A stretch of DNA of 8,972 nt from an uncultured Oscillospiraceae bacterium (GTDB taxonomy: Bacteria > Bacillota > Clostridia > Oscillospirales > Oscillospiraceae): positions 1-8,972 of the forward strand of contig CAKTQE010000074.1 of NCBI GenBank assembly GCA_934593275.1, in the 5' to 3' direction. Positions 6,346-8,972 of the stretch are shown here, piece after piece. Numbering within the stretch: position 1 is the first letter of the stretch; the number at the start of each line of letters is the position of its first letter. A program made the translations under genes and the position numbers. Below the pieces are notes generated by a model. It was not told where the DNA came from. It did no database searches and saw nothing but the letters and a program-made list of their open reading frames with translations.

Positions 6346-6374
6346 TTGTAATCTGTGGAAAAGTGTGCTACAAT
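6346..6374 (+). promoter_or_regulatory. Predicted dnaA promoter
   Basis: TTGTAA (6346-6351) and TACAAT (6369-6374) are separated by exactly 17 bp. The expected start is near 6381, about 745 bp ahead of the dnaA ATG. An inverted repeat ATTATG-CCC-CATAAT (6387-6401) follows directly and could be an operator. A closer weak promoter-like pair (TTTACC and TATACC, near 7063-7090) cannot be ruled out. Confidence 0.65.
6354..6362 (+). promoter_or_regulatory. DnaA-box-like site inside the dnaA promoter spacer
   Basis: A second TGTGGAAAA lies between the -35 and -10 hexamers, where bound DnaA would block RNA polymerase. Confidence 0.6.
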
Positions 6375-6466
6375 AGAGGATGAAATATTATGCCCCATAA
6401 TGACCCAATGCAGGGACGGCAATCAGACCCGTGCCGGTGAATGGTGTCACCCCATACACGGTACAA

Positions 6467-7046
6467 TGTAGCGGCGATGATTCATCGCCACTCCAGCCCC
6501 GGCGAGGGGCTGGCCACGTTGGTCGATGCAAATCCAAACGTACCACGATTCCGGCCCTCCGGGCCGGATGGCGGCAGATTGCCGCCGCTACACCCGTTAC
6601 GTACAACGCGGTACACGCAATGTAGCGGCGATGATTCATCGCCACTCCAGCCCCGGCGAGGGGCTGGCTCCGTTGGTCGATACAAATTCAAACGTACCAC
6701 GATTCCGGCCTTGCGGCCGGTTGGCGGCAGATTGCCGCCGCTACACCCGCTTCGTACAACGGTACACGCAATGTAGCGGCGATGATTCATCGCCATCCAG
6801 CCCCGGCCAGGGGCTGGCCACGTTGGTCGATGCAAATCCAAACGTACCACGATTCCGGCCCTCCGGGCCGGTTGGCGGCAGGTTGCCGCCGCTACACCCG
6901 CTTCGTACAACGGTACACGCAATGTAGCGGCGATGATTCATCGCCATCCAGCCCCGGCGAGGGGCTGGCCACGTTGGTCGATGCAAATCCAAACGTACCA
7001 CGATTCCGGCCTTGCGGCCGGTTGGCGGCAGGTTGCCGCCGCTACA
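6467..7046. repeat. Four-unit tandem array of inverted hairpin pairs in the dnaA leader
   Basis: Units lie at 6467-6592, 6621-6745, 6772-6896 and 6923-7046, with starts 154, 151 and 151 bp apart. Each unit is a reverse module (TGTAGCGGCG, then an ATGATTCAT hairpin, then a CCAGCCCC/GGGGCTGG hairpin) facing a forward module (a CCGGCC/GGCCGG hairpin, then GGCGGCAGATTGCCGCC, then GCTACA). Spacers of 26-28 bp (CGTACAACGGTACACGCAA core) separate units. Units 3 and 4 are the most alike. Degenerate inverted Y units flank the array (about 6430-6455 and 7060-7090). No protein-coding gene is credible here. Confidence 0.9.
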
Positions 7047-7127
7047 GTGGGTATACTTTAGGTTTACCGTTCATCCCCACGGGTTATACCCGCAACGTTT
7101 CAATAAAAAGACAGAGAGGAGCGCAAT

Positions 7128-8444
7128 ATGTATTCATCGGCCTATGTTTGGGCGAAGATCCTCAGCCATATGGAGGAGCGGCTGGGGGCGGTCACGGTTT
7201 CCGCTTGGTTTGACGACGCGGAAGTGGTGGAGCTCAACGACAACAATCTGATCCTTTACTCTCCCTCGGATTTCCGCCGGGAGATCATTCGCCGCCGCTG
7301 CACCGACTATGTGCAGGATGCCCTGAAAGAGATTTTTAATTCCGAAGCCAAGCTGCTGGTTTTTGGGGACGAAGAGCGGGAAAACTATATCAATAAAGGA
7401 AAAGCCGCCGCGCCCTCCATGGATTTTAACCCCCAGTTCACCTTTGACAATTTCGTGGTAGGACCCTCCAACCGGTTTGCCCACTCTGCCGCCATTGCCG
7501 TTTCCAAAACGCCCGGGCAGGTGTATAACCCTCTGTTTATCTACGGCCCTGCCGGTGTGGGCAAGACCCATCTGCTTTACGCCATTGCCAACGGCATCCG
7601 CAAGCAGAATCCCAACGCCAACATTGTCTACATCAAGGGCGACGAGTTCACCAATGAGCTGATCGCCGCCATTGCCAACGGTAAAAATATCGAATTCCGG
7701 AGCAAATACCGGGAAAGCGATTTGTTCCTCATCGATGATATTCAGTTTATCGCCGGTAAGGAATCCACCCAGGAAGAGTTCTTCCACACCTTCAACAAGC
7801 TCTACGAGGAGCATAAGCAGATCGTCATGACCTCTGACCGGAAGCCCAGCGATATGCTGACCCTGGAAGACCGGCTGCGAACCCGTTTTGAATGGGGCTT
7901 GCTGGCGGACATCCAGCCCCCGGATTATGAGACCAGAATGGCCATCCTTAAAAACAAGGCCAAGAGCCTGGGGCTGACCCTTTCGGACGATGTACTCAAC
8001 TACATTGCCGTGAACGTCACCAACAACGTCCGGCAGCTGGAGGGTACGGTGAAGAAGATTCTGGCCTACCGGGATCTCAACAACATGCCCCTGGATCTGG
8101 CCAACGTATCCCGGGCCATTGACGACATGTTCAAATCCGAGGGCAATTCCCTGCCCACCCCCAGCCTGATCATTTCCCAGGTCTGCAAGTTCTACTCTGT
8201 AGACGAAAACGTGCTGCGGGGAACCCTTAAAAACAAGGGCGTGGCCGAGGCCCGGCAGATGGCCATGTATCTCATCCGGAAGCTCACCAACCTGTCCCTG
8301 CCGGACATCGGCAAGGAATTTGCCAAGGACCACTCCACGGTGCTTTATGCCATCCGGAAAGTGGAGGTGGCCCTTAAAAACGGGGACAAGACCATCCAGG
8401 AGAACATTCAGACCATCACCGCCAACATCAACGCCTGCCTGTGA
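7128..8444 (+). CDS. dnaA: Chromosomal replication initiator protein DnaA
   Basis: DnaA binds its boxes at oriC, forms an ATP-dependent filament and opens the duplex. The 438 residues show domain I (about 1-80), a short linker, the AAA+ core with Walker A GPAGVGKTH (140-148), Walker B LFLIDDIQF (199-207), sensor 1 near MTSDRKP (234-240), the arginine-finger stretch RLRTRFEWG (249-257) and sensor 2 NNVRQLEG (299-306), and the DNA-binding domain IV (about 345-438). The signature helix reads FAKDHSTVLYAI, where the usual form is FGGRDHTTVLHA. It is one residue shorter with Lys in the Arg position, possibly a clade feature. The ATG follows GAGAGGAG with 6-nt spacing. dnaN follows after oriC. Confidence 0.98.
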   Translation: MYSSAYVWAKILSHMEERLGAVTVSAWFDDAEVVELNDNNLILYSPSDFRREIIRRRCTDYVQDALKEIFNSEAKLLVFGDEERENYINKGKAAAPSMDFNPQFTFDNFVVGPSNRFAHSAAIAVSKTPGQVYNPLFIYGPAGVGKTHLLYAIANGIRKQNPNANIVYIKGDEFTNELIAAIANGKNIEFRSKYRESDLFLIDDIQFIAGKESTQEEFFHTFNKLYEEHKQIVMTSDRKPSDMLTLEDRLRTRFEWGLLADIQPPDYETRMAILKNKAKSLGLTLSDDVLNYIAVNVTNNVRQLEGTVKKILAYRDLNNMPLDLANVSRAIDDMFKSEGNSLPTPSLIISQVCKFYSVDENVLRGTLKNKGVAEARQMAMYLIRKLTNLSLPDIGKEFAKDHSTVLYAIRKVEVALKNGDKTIQENIQTITANINACL

Positions 8445-8547
8445 CGGACAGTCCACGGTGCAAAGACACCCTTTGAATATTCCCTATTCAATATACATTC
8501 ATATGTATGCGCTGTGGCTCTGCCAGGCGTTTTTCCGACGCCAAAAG

Positions 8548-8556
8548 TTATCCACA
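8548..8556 (+). promoter_or_regulatory. Perfect DnaA box
   Basis: TTATCCACA, the consensus 9-mer, preceded by a small hairpin at 8526-8542. Confidence 0.85.
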
Positions 8557-8694
8557 GCCCTTGTTGAATGTGGAAAGAAAACTTGTGGAAAAATGGAGGA
8601 CAAAAAATCTCCTCACAGGGCCTGTTGAAAACTTCCCAGGTTTCCACACCCGCCTGTGGACAAAAATCTCTTGCGGTTCTAAAGCGTTCACCGT

Positions 8695-8703
8695 TTATCC
8701 ACA
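8695..8703 (+). promoter_or_regulatory. Perfect DnaA box next to the putative unwinding element
   Basis: TTATCCACA within TTTATCCACACAA. It is the last box before the triplet repeats and AT-rich stretch, the position from which the initiator filament is loaded in Bacillus-type origins. Confidence 0.85.
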
Positions 8704-8713
8704 CAATTTTGTA

Positions 8714-8770
8714 CTACGACTCCTGTTACTACCTAATATCCTGTAAATATATATTGATTCGATTCTTTAA
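8714..8770 (+). other. DnaA-trio-like triplets and AT-rich unwinding element
   Basis: Triplets CTA CGA CTC CTG TTA CTA follow the DnaA box at 8695 after a 10-bp gap. They resemble the CTA-type triplets (complement of 3'-GAT-5') of the Bacillus subtilis DnaA-trio. AT-rich sequence including AAATATATATTGATT follows. Confidence 0.5.
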
Positions 8771-8790
8771 CAAGGAAAGGAAGAAACTCC

Positions 8791-8972
8791 ATGCGCTTTA
8801 CCTGTGAAAAAAGTATGCTGCTCCAGGGACTGAATGTGGCCTCCCGAACGGTGGCCGTGAAAAGCAGTCTGTCCCTCATTGAGGGCATTCTGTGCAAGGC
8901 CGGAATGGGCATTTCCCTTACCGGCTATAATATGGAAACCGCCATTACCTATGATATTGAGGCAGACGTGGT
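8791..8972 (+). CDS. dnaN: DNA polymerase III beta sliding clamp (partial, 5' end)
   Basis: The clamp encircles DNA and tethers the replicative polymerase. Only the first 60 codons and two bases are in the window. The N-terminus MRFTCEKSMLLQGLNVASRT, then a Ser-rich SSLSLIEGI segment and LTGYNMETAI, fits the beta-clamp first domain. The ATG follows the purine-rich ribosome site AAGGAAAGGAAG. It lies immediately downstream of oriC in the usual dnaA-dnaN order. The gene continues beyond the right edge. Confidence 0.95.
   Translation, partial: MRFTCEKSMLLQGLNVASRTVAVKSSLSLIEGILCKAGMGISLTGYNMETAITYDIEADV

Larger units (their letters stand above)
8445..8790. other. oriC region between dnaA and dnaN
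   Basis: This non-coding stretch holds two perfect DnaA boxes (TTATCCACA at 8548-8556 and 8695-8703) and near boxes at 8569-8577, 8584-8592, 8640-8648 and 8655-8663 in both orientations. After the last perfect box come triplets CTA CGA CTC CTG TTA CTA (8714-8731), like the DnaA-trio element, then AT-rich sequence (8735-8770) suitable for unwinding. A GGCGT/ACGCC hairpin lies at 8526-8542. The dnaA-oriC-dnaN arrangement is standard in Firmicutes. Confidence 0.88.

Noticed and set aside
6381..6401. Tiny leader ORF ATG AAA TAT TAT GCC CCA TAA just after the dnaA promoter
   Set aside because: It has six codons, its only ribosome-site-like bases are too close to the ATG, and it shows no amino-acid bias that would suggest attenuation.
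6482..7213. Several frames across the dnaA-leader array with repeated RHSSPGEGL or GGRLPPL peptides
   Set aside because: The peptide periodicity simply mirrors the 151-bp DNA repeat. There are no plausible ribosome sites, and similar frames appear on both strands.
7134..8456. 440-codon - strand frame opposite dnaA
   Set aside because: It is an antisense shadow of dnaA, with no ribosome site or family features.

Overview
The window spans a bacterial chromosome replication origin. dnaA and the first 60 codons of dnaN lie on the + strand at the right, with an oriC-type intergenic region of DnaA boxes between them. Four genes on the - strand lie to the left: a YitT-family membrane protein, an IMP dehydrogenase, a small acidic membrane-anchored protein and glutamyl-Q tRNA(Asp) synthetase. 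All genes point away from the origin. GC-rich codon use, strong GGAGG ribosome sites, sigma-A-like promoters, the YitT protein and DnaA boxes of the TTATCCACA/TTTTCCACA kind suggest a GC-rich gut Firmicute, probably a Clostridia member of the Oscillospiraceae type. That assignment is inference.

Layout: 1-1695 holds no credible gene. It contains three related composite repeats (61-485, 486-1004, 1090-1624), each built from nested inverted hairpin modules and each carrying a 131-bp MITE-like insert. 1696-2960 is a two-gene - strand operon (small membrane protein, then gluQ) with a good promoter at 2991-3019. 3042-3600 is a fourth composite repeat, inverted relative to the others and bounded by heptamer arrays. 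3604-3643 is a bidirectional terminator. 3650-5155 is the IMP dehydrogenase and 5214-6125 is yitT, whose promoter lies at 6226-6254 and whose leader can fold into a compact three-way junction. 6333-6374 is the divergent dnaA promoter with DnaA-box-like sites. 6467-7046 is a four-unit tandem array of the same hairpin modules inside the predicted dnaA leader. 7128-8444 is dnaA, 8445-8790 is oriC, and dnaN starts at 8791.

The most unusual content is the repeat family. Each basic module has two hairpins and a GTAG foot at its outer edge, and modules occur as inverted pairs, as in REP/BIME elements. The hairpin stems differ between copies but remain fully paired, which points to selection on structure, or to gene conversion between arms. 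Four tandem pairs (spacing about 151 bp) separate the dnaA promoter from the dnaA start codon, giving dnaA an unusually long, structured leader. The same family also forms the end of gluQ, whose last codons and stop lie in repeat sequence.

Functionally, dnaA and dnaN serve replication initiation and processivity. The IMP dehydrogenase feeds GTP synthesis, GluQRS makes a modified queuosine on tRNA(Asp), and the YitT protein is a membrane protein of unknown substrate.
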